Assembly: GCF_014192715.1 (NCBI RefSeq)
Contig: NZ_JACHYH010000001.1
Location: forward strand, 1,054,001-1,118,000
DNA length: 64,000 nucleotides
Direction: 5' to 3'
Source of the DNA: Luteibacter sp. Sphag1AF
Lineage (GTDB): Bacteria > Pseudomonadota > Gammaproteobacteria > Xanthomonadales > Rhodanobacteraceae
Shown: positions 20,791-28,912 of the stretch, one piece after another
Layout: every line of letters begins with the position of its first letter
How positions within the stretch are numbered: position 1 is the first letter of the stretch
Translations under genes and position numbers: made by a program
Notes under the pieces: model-generated
Databases searched by the model: none
What the model was told of the DNA's origin: nothing
What the model saw: only the letters and a program-made list of their open reading frames with translations

Positions 20791-21774
20791 ATGAGCGTCG
20801 AACAGGAACGCGACCGCGCCGTCGCAGGTCGAGCGCGGCAAAATGTGTTTGCCGGCATCGACATGGATCGGATGGCCGAACGCCGCGACGACCGCCTCTG
20901 GGTCGACGAACTGGAAGCGAGTGCTGATTCGCACTTTCTCGTGCTGGACAGCGAGGGCATGGCCTTCAGTGCACCGGACGACGAGCGCATCGCATGGATG
21001 ACACCGGCCATGCGCTCCGAACGCTTCGGCGATGTGCCCGCCACGCTGCTGGGCATCGCCAACGGCCGCGCGTACTTCACGCTGGTGGTCGACGAAGTTC
21101 ACGCAGAAATCTTCACCGCGCTTTCCCATGCACGCCGCGTCGGATTGCGCGATGCCGGCCTGCTGTTCCCCACGTTCGAGGCGGGCCTTTTCGCGTACGC
21201 AAAGGGCATCACGCACTGGCAGAGACAGACGCGCTTCTGTAGCTCGTGCGGGTCGCCCGTACTTCTGGTGGCGTCAGGACATCGCGCCCAGTGCACCAAC
21301 GCCGACTGTGCGCACATGCATTTCCCGCGCACCGACGCCGCAATCATCGTCATCGTGGAACATGGCGATGCGTGTCTGCTCGGCCGCCAGCGCGGCTGGC
21401 CCAAGGGTCGCTATTCCACGCTGGCCGGCTTTATCGAGCCGGGCGAATCGCTGGAAGACGCGGTGCGCCGCGAAGTCCGCGAAGAGTCCGGCGTGGAAGT
21501 GGCGCATGCCACCTACCACTCCTCGCAGCCATGGCCGTTGCCCGCGTCGCTGATGGTGGGCTTCACCGCCACAGCGCGCACCACCGATATCCGCCTGCGC
21601 GACGATGAGCTGGAAGACGCCCGCTGGTTCACCGCGCAGCAGATTGTCGATGGCATGAAAAGCGGCACGCTGGCGGTGCCGCCGCCACTGTCAGTGTCCT
21701 ACAGGCTGATCGAACACTGGCTGGCATTGCGCGGCGTTGACCTCGGCGAGCTGACTGGCCACAAACAGGCGTAG
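20791..21774 (+). CDS. nudC: NAD-capped RNA hydrolase / NADH pyrophosphatase NudC
   Basis: 327 residues from ATG 20791, 11 bp after erpA. Zinc ligands C150, C153, C168 and C173 (FCSSCGSP, CTNADCAH) precede a full Nudix box (GFIEPGESLEDAVRREVREE). NudC removes NAD caps from RNA 5' ends and splits NADH. The N-terminal 130 residues are the variable family domain. The stop codon lies inside a perfect 26-bp palindrome. Confidence 0.95.
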   Translation: MSVEQERDRAVAGRARQNVFAGIDMDRMAERRDDRLWVDELEASADSHFLVLDSEGMAFSAPDDERIAWMTPAMRSERFGDVPATLLGIANGRAYFTLVVDEVHAEIFTALSHARRVGLRDAGLLFPTFEAGLFAYAKGITHWQRQTRFCSSCGSPVLLVASGHRAQCTNADCAHMHFPRTDAAIIVIVEHGDACLLGRQRGWPKGRYSTLAGFIEPGESLEDAVRREVREESGVEVAHATYHSSQPWPLPASLMVGFTATARTTDIRLRDDELEDARWFTAQQIVDGMKSGTLAVPPPLSVSYRLIEHWLALRGVDLGELTGHKQA

Positions 21775-21796
21775 CCAACCCCGCGGGGTTGGCTAC
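21771..21796. promoter_or_regulatory. Perfect 26-bp palindrome between nudC and ampE
   Basis: The left arm GTAGCCAACCCCG (21771-21783) is exactly mirrored by 21784-21796. It contains the nudC stop codon, and its end overlaps the TACAAT box (21794-21799), the likely -10 of ampE. No T-run follows, so it is not a plain intrinsic terminator; it could be an RNA hairpin at the 3' end of nudC or a protein site at the ampE promoter. Confidence 0.7.
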
Positions 21797-21825
21797 AATC
21801 GGCGCGTCCCCTTCGGATCGCACCC

Positions 21826-22692
21826 ATGGCTCTAAGACTTCTCGCCGCCCTCATCGCCCTGCTTCTGGCCTACGGATTGCCACAGCTGGCCCGCTGGCGA
21901 GACGACCGCTGGTTCCGCGCATGGGTGAATCGACTCGGAGACGGCTCAGGTGCCGCACGCGTCGCCGTGACCATCCTGGTTCCCGTGCTGCTTTGCGCCG
22001 TATTCGGGGCTATTCTCGGCACCCTGCCCTTCTTCGATCTGGCGTGGCTCGCCTTCGCCGTCATCGTACTGGTCTACGCACTGGGACCGCGCGAAGTCGA
22101 AAGCGACATCGACGCGATCCTGAAAGCACCCGACACGCTGCGCCGCGATGAAGCCATTCAGCAACTGCGTGCAGGCGACGAGCCCCTGCGCTGGTTCGCG
22201 CCGGCGCTTGTGGAAGCCGCTTTCTTTGCTGCCCTGCGTCGCCGCTTCGGCGTGCTGTTCTGGTTTTTCCTGCTGGGCCCATGCGGCGCGCTGGCGTACA
22301 GGCTGGTCCAGTTGATGGGCCGCGACCTGGCCTCGCGACTGGATGACGCCACCCGCGTCGTCGCACAACGCGTGGCTGACGCGCTGGACTGGGTGCCCGC
22401 GCACCTGATGGTGTTCGCCATGGCGCTGGTCTCGGACTTCGATGCGGTGGTGGGCTCGTGGCGCCACTGGCATCACCATTCGGGAAGCCCGCGCACACGC
22501 CTGGACCCAGACTTCCTCGGCGCCGTCGCACGTGCCAGCGTAGATGCCGACGTCGAAGCCGGCGATGGCTACGTGGAAGACGTCAGCGACCCGATTGCAG
22601 AGCTCAGCGATGCGCGCCGCGTCATTCGTCGCGTGTTGATCGTGTGGCTGGCGGTGGTGGCCGTGATCGTGGTGGGCGGCTGGTTCGCCTGA
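21826..22692 (+). CDS. ampE: AmpE/CobD-like inner-membrane protein
   Basis: 288 residues. About four hydrophobic helices (LLAALIALLLAYGLP, VAVTILVPVLLCAVFGAI, VLFWFFLLGPCGALAYRL, VLIVWLAVVAVIVVGGW), with LVEAAFFAALRRRFGVLFWF and DWVPAHLMVFAMAL, as in AmpE. In enterobacteria AmpE is encoded beside AmpD and was proposed to sense cell-wall recycling for beta-lactamase control; here no ampD or ampC gene is adjacent. Ends 12 bp from the convergent fusion gene. Confidence 0.85.
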   Translation: MALRLLAALIALLLAYGLPQLARWRDDRWFRAWVNRLGDGSGAARVAVTILVPVLLCAVFGAILGTLPFFDLAWLAFAVIVLVYALGPREVESDIDAILKAPDTLRRDEAIQQLRAGDEPLRWFAPALVEAAFFAALRRRFGVLFWFFLLGPCGALAYRLVQLMGRDLASRLDDATRVVAQRVADALDWVPAHLMVFAMALVSDFDAVVGSWRHWHHHSGSPRTRLDPDFLGAVARASVDADVEAGDGYVEDVSDPIAELSDARRVIRRVLIVWLAVVAVIVVGGWFA

Positions 22693-22704
22693 CCCACCCC
22701 GTGA

Positions 22705-24579
22705 TTACGCGTGGTCACCGCGCAACGCGGCCACGCGCGTTTCCAACGTGCTTGCATTCGCCTGATCAGCCGGCACCGGTTCGCCGCCCACCAGCTCAAT
22801 GCGCGACCAGAATCGCCTTGGCACACGCATGCGATGCAGCGCGGTGTCGCGGCGACTGAAGATGCTGCCCCACATGCCGCGCAGCGCCAGCGGCACCACA
22901 GGCACCGGTCGACGCGCCAGAATGCGATCCACGCCCGGGCGGAAAGGAGCGATGGCACCATCGCGGGTCAATGCCCCCTCGGGGAAGATGCAGACCAGTT
23001 CGCCATCGGCCAGCGCTTCGTCGATGCGCTCGAACGCTGCTTCCATCAGCGCCTCATCTTCCTTGCGCCCCGCGATGGGAATCGCCCTGGCCGTGCGGAA
23101 CACGAAACGCAGCACCGGAATGTTGAAGATCCTGTAGTACATGACGAAACGCACGGGGCGCCGCACGCTGGCCATCAGGATCAGCGGGTCCATGAAGCTC
23201 ACGTGGTTGCACACGAGCAACGCCGCACCCTCTTCCGGAATGTTGCGCAGACCATCCACGCGCACGCGATAAAGCGTATTCACCAGCATCCAGGTGATGA
23301 ACCGCATCATGAACTCGGGCACCAGCGTGAAGATGTAGATCGCCACCAGCACGTTGATAAGGCCCACCGCCAGGAAAATCTGCGGCACCGTGAAGCCCCA
23401 GCGTGTGAGAGCGATACCGAAGCCCGACGCCATGCAGATCAGCAGCGCATTCACGATGTTGTTGCCGGCAATCACGCGCGACAGGCGATCAGCTGGCGCA
23501 CGGCTCTGCACAAACGCGAACAGCGGCACCACGTAGAAGCCGGCAAACACACCGATCATCGTGAGGTCCAGTGCCACGCGCCAGGCACCCGCTGATGCAA
23601 GGAATCCGTGCCAGTCCAGTTTCGTGACCGTGGCAAATCCCGTACGCGCGAAGTACAGGTCCACCGCAAACACGGTGAGGCCAAAGGCACCCATAGGCAC
23701 CAGGCCAATTTCAACGCGACGCCCCGACAGCCGTTCGCAGAGCAGCGAACCCACACCCGTACCCAGCGAGAACAGCGCCAGCACCAGCGTGCTTACCGAA
23801 CCGTCGCCGCCCAGGTGAAGCAGCGTGTAACTGGGCAGTTGCGCAATCATTACGGTGCCGAAAAACCAGAACCACGAAATACCCAGCACCGCGTTGAACA
23901 CAGCGCGGTCTTCGCGTGTGATGCGTAGCACGCGCATGGTTTCCGTGAGCGGGTTCCAGTTGAAGCGAAGATCTGGCGCAGTCGCCGGAGCAACAGGAAT
24001 GGAACGGCTCACGAAGTAACCGACCACGGCAACAAGTATGGTCGTGACCGATGAAGCCAGAGGCCCATATCCCGCAATGAGCATCAGCGAATTGCCCACG
24101 ATGATGCCGATCAGCACCGCCAGCTGCGTGCCGGTTTCCACCAGCCCGTTTCCGCCTACCAGTTCGGATCGACTGAGCGCCTGCGGAAGAATGGAATATT
24201 TGATGGGACCGAACACCGTCGAATGGACGCCCATCAGGAACAGCACGACCAGAAGCAGCGACACGTGATGCGTGAAGAATCCGATGGCCGCGATCATCAT
24301 CGCCACGATCTCGAAGAGCTTCACGTAACGGATGATGCGTGTCTTTTCAAACTTCTCCGCCAGCTGCCCGGCCGTGGCGGAGAACAGGAAATACGGAAGG
24401 ATGAACAGGGCTGGCGCGAGGTTGGTGTAGAGCGAAACCGTGTTTGCATCCAGTGCCATCTGGAAGGCTACGAGCATGACCATCGCGCTGCGGAACGCGT
24501 TGTCGTTGAACGCACCCAGGGCCTGCGTCCAGAAGAACGGGGCAAAACGGCGCTTTCCAAGCAGGCTGAACTGGCTCAT
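22705..24579 (-). CDS. MFS lysophospholipid transporter fused to PlsC-type acyltransferase
   Basis: 624 residues. Residues 1 to about 410 are a 12-helix MFS transporter like LplT (start FFWTQALGAFNDNAFRSAM). Residues about 430-624 are a 1-acylglycerol-3-phosphate acyltransferase domain, NHVSFMD at 458-464 (H459, D464) and FPEG at 532-535. In E. coli LplT brings lysophospholipids in and a separate protein, Aas, re-acylates them; here transporter and acyltransferase are one chain and the AMP-ligase domain of Aas is missing. Probably recycles phospholipids at the inner membrane using acyl-CoA or acyl-ACP from other sources. Confidence 0.9.
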   Translation of the reverse strand: MSQFSLLGKRRFAPFFWTQALGAFNDNAFRSAMVMLVAFQMALDANTVSLYTNLAPALFILPYFLFSATAGQLAEKFEKTRIIRYVKLFEIVAMMIAAIGFFTHHVSLLLVVLFLMGVHSTVFGPIKYSILPQALSRSELVGGNGLVETGTQLAVLIGIIVGNSLMLIAGYGPLASSVTTILVAVVGYFVSRSIPVAPATAPDLRFNWNPLTETMRVLRITREDRAVFNAVLGISWFWFFGTVMIAQLPSYTLLHLGGDGSVSTLVLALFSLGTGVGSLLCERLSGRRVEIGLVPMGAFGLTVFAVDLYFARTGFATVTKLDWHGFLASAGAWRVALDLTMIGVFAGFYVVPLFAFVQSRAPADRLSRVIAGNNIVNALLICMASGFGIALTRWGFTVPQIFLAVGLINVLVAIYIFTLVPEFMMRFITWMLVNTLYRVRVDGLRNIPEEGAALLVCNHVSFMDPLILMASVRRPVRFVMYYRIFNIPVLRFVFRTARAIPIAGRKEDEALMEAAFERIDEALADGELVCIFPEGALTRDGAIAPFRPGVDRILARRPVPVVPLALRGMWGSIFSRRDTALHRMRVPRRFWSRIELVGGEPVPADQANASTLETRVAALRGDHA

Positions 24580-24684
24580 AAGGCCTTCATGGCGGAATGG
24601 TGGCGCCCAGCGTAACTGGAAATGATCCAGGCGTGGTTTACGTTTTCGCGACGGGCGGCGGCAACATCGCCGCCCGTGTGCGCC

Positions 24685-25962
24685 TCAGCGCAGCGCGCGG
24701 TGCGCGATGTCGTGACGGTAGAACGCGTCGGCGAAGCCCACGTGGGTCAGCGCCTCGTACGCACGGGCCCGTGCTTGGGCAAGATCATCACCCAACGCGC
24801 AAACCGTCAGCACGCGACCACCCGCCGACACAGCGAGGCCTTCTGCATTTTGTGCGGTGCCCGCGTGGAACACCTTCACGTCCGGGCCGAAGTCGGCATC
24901 GGCACCTTCAATGAGGTCGCCGTTGCGCACCTTGCCCGGATAGCCGCCTGCCGCGAGCACCACGCCCAGCGACGGACGCGGGTCCCATTCGGCATCGACG
25001 CGGGTGATATCGCCGTCCAGTGCCGCTTCGATCAGCGCCACGAGATCCGATTTCAGACGCAGCATGATGGGCTGCGTTTCCGGGTCACCGAAGCGCACAT
25101 TGAACTCGATGACGCGCGGCGCACCGGAAGCGTCGATCATCAGGCCGGCGTAGAGAAAGCCCGTAAACGGCGCGCCATCTTTCGCCATGCCATCGAGCGT
25201 CGGCTGGATGATTTCGCGCATCACCCGGTCGGAAATGTCCTGGGTGACGACCGGTGCAGGCGAATAAGCGCCCATGCCGCCGGTATTGGGACCCTGGTCG
25301 CCATCATCGCGACGCTTGTGGTCCTGGCTGGTGGCCATCGGCAGCGCCTGTTTGCCGTCGGCAATCACGATGAAGCTTGCTTCCTCGCCTTCCAGGAATT
25401 GTTCGATCACCACGCGCGACGAGGCGTCCCCGAACGCCTGCTGGCCCAGCATGTCGTTGAGCGCGTCTTCGGCCTCGGCAAGCGTCATGGCGACGACCAC
25501 GCCCTTGCCCGCCGCCAGACCGTCCGCCTTGATGACAATGGGCGCACCCTTTTCACGCACATGAGCGAGCGCGGGCGCCAGTTCGGTAAACACGGCGTAG
25601 TGCGCTGTGGGAATGCCGTGGCGCTCAAGGAATGCCTTCGCATAGGCTTTGCTGCCCTCAAGCTGCGCCGCGTGGGCGCGCGGTCCAAAGCAACGCAGGC
25701 CGGCATCAGTGAAGCGGTCCACCACGCCAGCCACAAGCGGCACCTCGGGACCGACCACGGTCAGCTCAACGCCCTCCTCCTGGGCAAGTTTCAGCAAACC
25801 ATCGATGTCGGTGACCGCCACGGCGGCGTTGCGCAGTCCCGGCTCCCGCGCCGTGCCAGCGTTGCCGGGCGCCACAATCACGTCAGTAACGCGGGGGGAC
25901 TGGCTGAGCTTCCATGCGAGGGCGTGCTCACGACCGCCGCTGCCGATGACGAGGACTTTCAT
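24685..25962 (-). CDS. purD: Phosphoribosylamine-glycine ligase PurD
   Basis: 425 residues from ATG 25962 (MKVLVIGSGGREHALAWKL); 21 upstream in-frame codons are rejected. ATP-grasp enzyme with IVIKADGLAAGKGVVVA, EEFLEGEEASF-like EQFLEGEEASF, and NVRFGDPETQ. It adds glycine to phosphoribosylamine in purine synthesis. A TACAAT box at 26015-26010 on the minus strand is the likely -10. Confidence 0.97.
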   Translation of the reverse strand: MKVLVIGSGGREHALAWKLSQSPRVTDVIVAPGNAGTAREPGLRNAAVAVTDIDGLLKLAQEEGVELTVVGPEVPLVAGVVDRFTDAGLRCFGPRAHAAQLEGSKAYAKAFLERHGIPTAHYAVFTELAPALAHVREKGAPIVIKADGLAAGKGVVVAMTLAEAEDALNDMLGQQAFGDASSRVVIEQFLEGEEASFIVIADGKQALPMATSQDHKRRDDGDQGPNTGGMGAYSPAPVVTQDISDRVMREIIQPTLDGMAKDGAPFTGFLYAGLMIDASGAPRVIEFNVRFGDPETQPIMLRLKSDLVALIEAALDGDITRVDAEWDPRPSLGVVLAAGGYPGKVRNGDLIEGADADFGPDVKVFHAGTAQNAEGLAVSAGGRVLTVCALGDDLAQARARAYEALTHVGFADAFYRHDIAHRALR

Positions 25963-26108
25963 GCTTTTGCTCCGGGAATAGGGGCGCGCCAACGAAGGCG
26001 TAACACCATATTGTACCGGGGGCATGCCCGGGTATCGCCATTTTCCCGCCCACCGGGGGTCGCAACGTCGGGGCAGACTCGCGCCATTCCACCCCGAGGA
26101 GCACCGTC

Positions 26109-26960
26109 ATGCGCTCATGGCTCTATTTCGTTCCAGCCCTTCTCCTGCCCCTGGCCGCGTTCCAGGCACAGGCCACGACCATCAAAGAGCGTCCCGAGTG
26201 GGCCGCGATTTTTGATGACGCGAAGACCCGCGGCACCATCGTCGTCTACGACGAGCAGGCCGATCGCATGGACGTGTTTGACGCAGCCCGTGCCAAACAG
26301 CGCTACTCGCCAGCCTCCACCTTCAAGCTGTTCAACGCGATGGTGGCATTGGACACAGGTGCCGTGACGGACGAGTTCGACGTCATTCCCTGGGACGGCA
26401 AGGTGCGCATGATGGGTGGCGCGCCAAAGGTCGAATGGAATCGGCCCAACTCGCTGGCCAGCGGCATGCGCTATTCAACCGTGTGGTTCTTCCAGGAAGT
26501 CGCACGTCGCGCCGGCGAACCGCGCATGCACGACTGGCTGCATCGGGTGGGCTATGGCAACGAAACCCTGGAAGGCGGCATCGACCAGTTCTGGCTGAAT
26601 GACACGCTGCGCATTTCGGCCGAGGAACAGGTCGCTTTCCTGCGCAGGCTGGCGGACGGCAAGCTGCCCTTTTCAGAACGTGCGCAGGAGGCCGTGCGCC
26701 GTATTTCCATCACCGAATCGCAGCCCGAATACGTTTTGCACGCAAAGACCGGCTGGTTGCCCGAGGCTGCGCAGAACGGCAGCAAGGGTCACAAGGCAGA
26801 CGGCATTGGCTGGTACGTCGGCTGGGTGGAAGCGAAGGGACGCCGCTGGTTCTTCGCCGCGAACATGGATCTGAAGCCCTCTTCCGATGGCACCCAGCGC
26901 GTACTCATCACCAAGCGCGTGCTGGCGGCGGAAGGTGCGATTCCGCCGGTTCAGCCCTGA
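26109..26960 (+). CDS. Class D beta-lactamase (OXA family)
   Basis: 283 residues with a signal peptide (FVPALLLPLAAFQAQA). All class D motifs are visible: STFK at 70-73 (S70 nucleophile, K73), STV in RYSTVWFF, YGN in VGYGNETLEGG, and KTG in HAKTGWLP. WYVGW supports the fold. It hydrolyses penicillins in the periplasm; the spectrum cannot be read from sequence by eye. A good GAGGAG site precedes the start. It is chromosomal, with no mobile element nearby, so probably intrinsic. Its 3' end overlaps the convergent ligase gene by 10 bp. Confidence 0.93.
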   Translation: MRSWLYFVPALLLPLAAFQAQATTIKERPEWAAIFDDAKTRGTIVVYDEQADRMDVFDAARAKQRYSPASTFKLFNAMVALDTGAVTDEFDVIPWDGKVRMMGGAPKVEWNRPNSLASGMRYSTVWFFQEVARRAGEPRMHDWLHRVGYGNETLEGGIDQFWLNDTLRISAEEQVAFLRRLADGKLPFSERAQEAVRRISITESQPEYVLHAKTGWLPEAAQNGSKGHKADGIGWYVGWVEAKGRRWFFAANMDLKPSSDGTQRVLITKRVLAAEGAIPPVQP

Positions 26961-28324
26961 CCGCGACCGATCATGTCCAGCAGCTGCCCACGGGGCAGCT
27001 TGCCGGTCTCGTTGCGCGGCAGCGCAGCCACCCGCCGCAATGGACGCGGCAGGAACACCGGGTCAATCGACGCGCGCAGCGCGCTGATGATGGCGTGTTC
27101 GTCCAGGTCCGGCGCCACCACCAGCGCGGCAATGCGACGCACGCCGATGATGTCCGTGTCATCGAGCTGGAAAATCACACCGTCCTGCACGCCGGGAATG
27201 GCGAGCAGGCGACGGTTCAAATCGCCCAGCGAGGCACGCTTGCCCGCAATTTCCAGCAGGTCGGTGTTGCGGCCGCAAAGGCGGAAACGGCGCCCGTTGT
27301 CGTGCAGCGTCACGATATCGGCCAGCGCGATGGGCTCGTCGAGCTGCGGTGCTTCCACCAGCGTGCCATCGGGTTGCGGGTGCAGATGAACACCGTCGTA
27401 AATCGCCCAGTCGTCCTCGATGGACGTACGGCGACTGGCGAACACGCAGGTCTCCGTGGAACCAAACACTTCGTGCAACGGCGCACCAAAGCGCTGCTCG
27501 GCCGCACGGGCAAGCTCCACCGGCATAGGTGCGGTGGCTGATACAAAAGCCGCCAGTTCCGGCAACTGGATATCCGATTCCACCAGAGCGCGCAGATGAA
27601 CCGGCGTAGTCACCAGAATGCGCGGCGACGGAACGCTGGCAAGCGCCTGCGCCACATCCGCAGGGAAGAACGGCCGGTCAGCATGGACCGACACGTCGCT
27701 GAAGAGCGGCATCACCACCGACATTTCCATGCCGTACATGTGCTGCGGCGGCACCGTGGCCACCACGTGGAACGGGCCACCGGCAATGCCGGTCATGCGT
27801 TCCACGTTGCCCAGGTTGCTGGCATGGAAGCTGCCCCATGTTTTCACATTCGGCTTGGGCTTGCCGGTGGAACCGGACGTATAGCCCACCGCGACAATCT
27901 GGGAACGGGGAACATGCGGCGGCGAGAAATCCGCAGCGGGATCGACTGCGCCATCGTCGAGCATCATCCGCACATAGCCTACCGGCGCCGGCTCCAATGC
28001 CTGCTCACCCAGTGCGTAGCAGCCTGCATGCGCCTGCATCACTTCGTCCACGGCGCGCGGTGCGCGTGACGGTGGAAGAAGATTGACCTGTCGGCGCGAC
28101 ACCAGTGCACAGAAACCCACCAGGAACGCGTAGCGGTCCTCGCAGAGATTGACCGCGGCGGGAGCCTCGGGAAGCTGCGCGGCAACCGTCCTGACGTGAT
28201 GCAGGAACTGCGCGGCGGTAACCGGATGGCCGTGGCGCCATGCGACGACACGATGTGCGGGGCCTGCCAGAAGGCTCAGTGCAGCATGCGGTTCCTGCCC
28301 CGCAGTTTCACAAACGATCGACAC
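26951..28324 (-). CDS. AMP-dependent acyl/aryl ligase, XanA2/ApeH-like
   Basis: 457 residues from GTG 28324, chosen because GGAG lies at 28337-28334 and tsaC ends 17 bp upstream; the 70 further in-frame codons overlap tsaC. The adenylate-forming signature is TSGSTGKPK at 149-157, with EVFGSTETC in the middle and the catalytic lysine in NETGKLPRGQ (K442). Short for an acyl-CoA synthetase, and similar in size and pattern to ligases of aryl-polyene clusters that charge 3-hydroxybenzoate or a related acid onto ACP. It is about 23 kb from the ACP here. Read after topA and tsaC on the same strand. Substrate is inferred. Confidence 0.75.
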   Translation of the reverse strand: MSIVCETAGQEPHAALSLLAGPAHRVVAWRHGHPVTAAQFLHHVRTVAAQLPEAPAAVNLCEDRYAFLVGFCALVSRRQVNLLPPSRAPRAVDEVMQAHAGCYALGEQALEPAPVGYVRMMLDDGAVDPAADFSPPHVPRSQIVAVGYTSGSTGKPKPNVKTWGSFHASNLGNVERMTGIAGGPFHVVATVPPQHMYGMEMSVVMPLFSDVSVHADRPFFPADVAQALASVPSPRILVTTPVHLRALVESDIQLPELAAFVSATAPMPVELARAAEQRFGAPLHEVFGSTETCVFASRRTSIEDDWAIYDGVHLHPQPDGTLVEAPQLDEPIALADIVTLHDNGRRFRLCGRNTDLLEIAGKRASLGDLNRRLLAIPGVQDGVIFQLDDTDIIGVRRIAALVVAPDLDEHAIISALRASIDPVFLPRPLRRVAALPRNETGKLPRGQLLDMIGRGQG

Positions 28325-28341
28325 GTGCTTCAGCTCCAGGA

Positions 28342-28911
28342 TCAGGCGCGAATGATAGCGCCGCTGAGCGCGTCGCGAATGATGGTAGGTGAGGCCAGGC
28401 CACCTGTGGGGCCATCGAGCACGCCATCGAGCGCATCGCCGAACCAGCCTGCCAGTGGACCGGTATCCCGTGCCGGCGGCACGCCATGAGGGTTGGCGCT
28501 GGTGGAAACGATGGCCCCTCCGAAGGCCCTGCAAAGCGCCGCCGCAGGTTCATGCGCCGTGACGCGCAGCGCGATGCCCGCATGCGCACCGGCGACCCAC
28601 GACGGAACGCGGGCGGTACGCGGAAAGATCCAGGTATTCGGGCCCGGCCAGGAACGATAGACCTCATCAAGCACGGCCGACGGTACAGCTGCCATGTCGA
28701 CGTACGGCTCAATCTGCGCCACATCGGCGGCGATCAGCAGCACGCCCTGCGTGGCAGGGCGGCCCTTCAGTGCGAACACTCGCTCGAAGGCCACGAGATT
28801 ATGCGGATCGCAGCCCAGACCAAACACGGCCTCGGTCGGATACGCCAGCACACCGCCCTCGCGCATTAGCGCGGCGGCGGCATCCACGTCAGTCAGATCA
28901 AAGCGCTTCAC
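28342..28911 (-). CDS. tsaC: Threonylcarbamoyl-AMP synthase TsaC
   Basis: 189 residues from GTG 28911, 1 bp after the topA stop. YrdC/Sua5 fold: GGVLAYPTEAVFGLGCDP (nucleotide and threonine site), VFALKGRP, and VSTSANPHG. Same size as E. coli TsaC, without the extra Sua5 domain. It makes threonylcarbamoyl-AMP for t6A at position 37 of ANN-reading tRNAs. Coupled to topA by close spacing. Confidence 0.95.
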   Translation of the reverse strand: MKRFDLTDVDAAAALMREGGVLAYPTEAVFGLGCDPHNLVAFERVFALKGRPATQGVLLIAADVAQIEPYVDMAAVPSAVLDEVYRSWPGPNTWIFPRTARVPSWVAGAHAGIALRVTAHEPAAALCRAFGGAIVSTSANPHGVPPARDTGPLAGWFGDALDGVLDGPTGGLASPTIIRDALSGAIIRA

Positions 28912-28912
28912 G

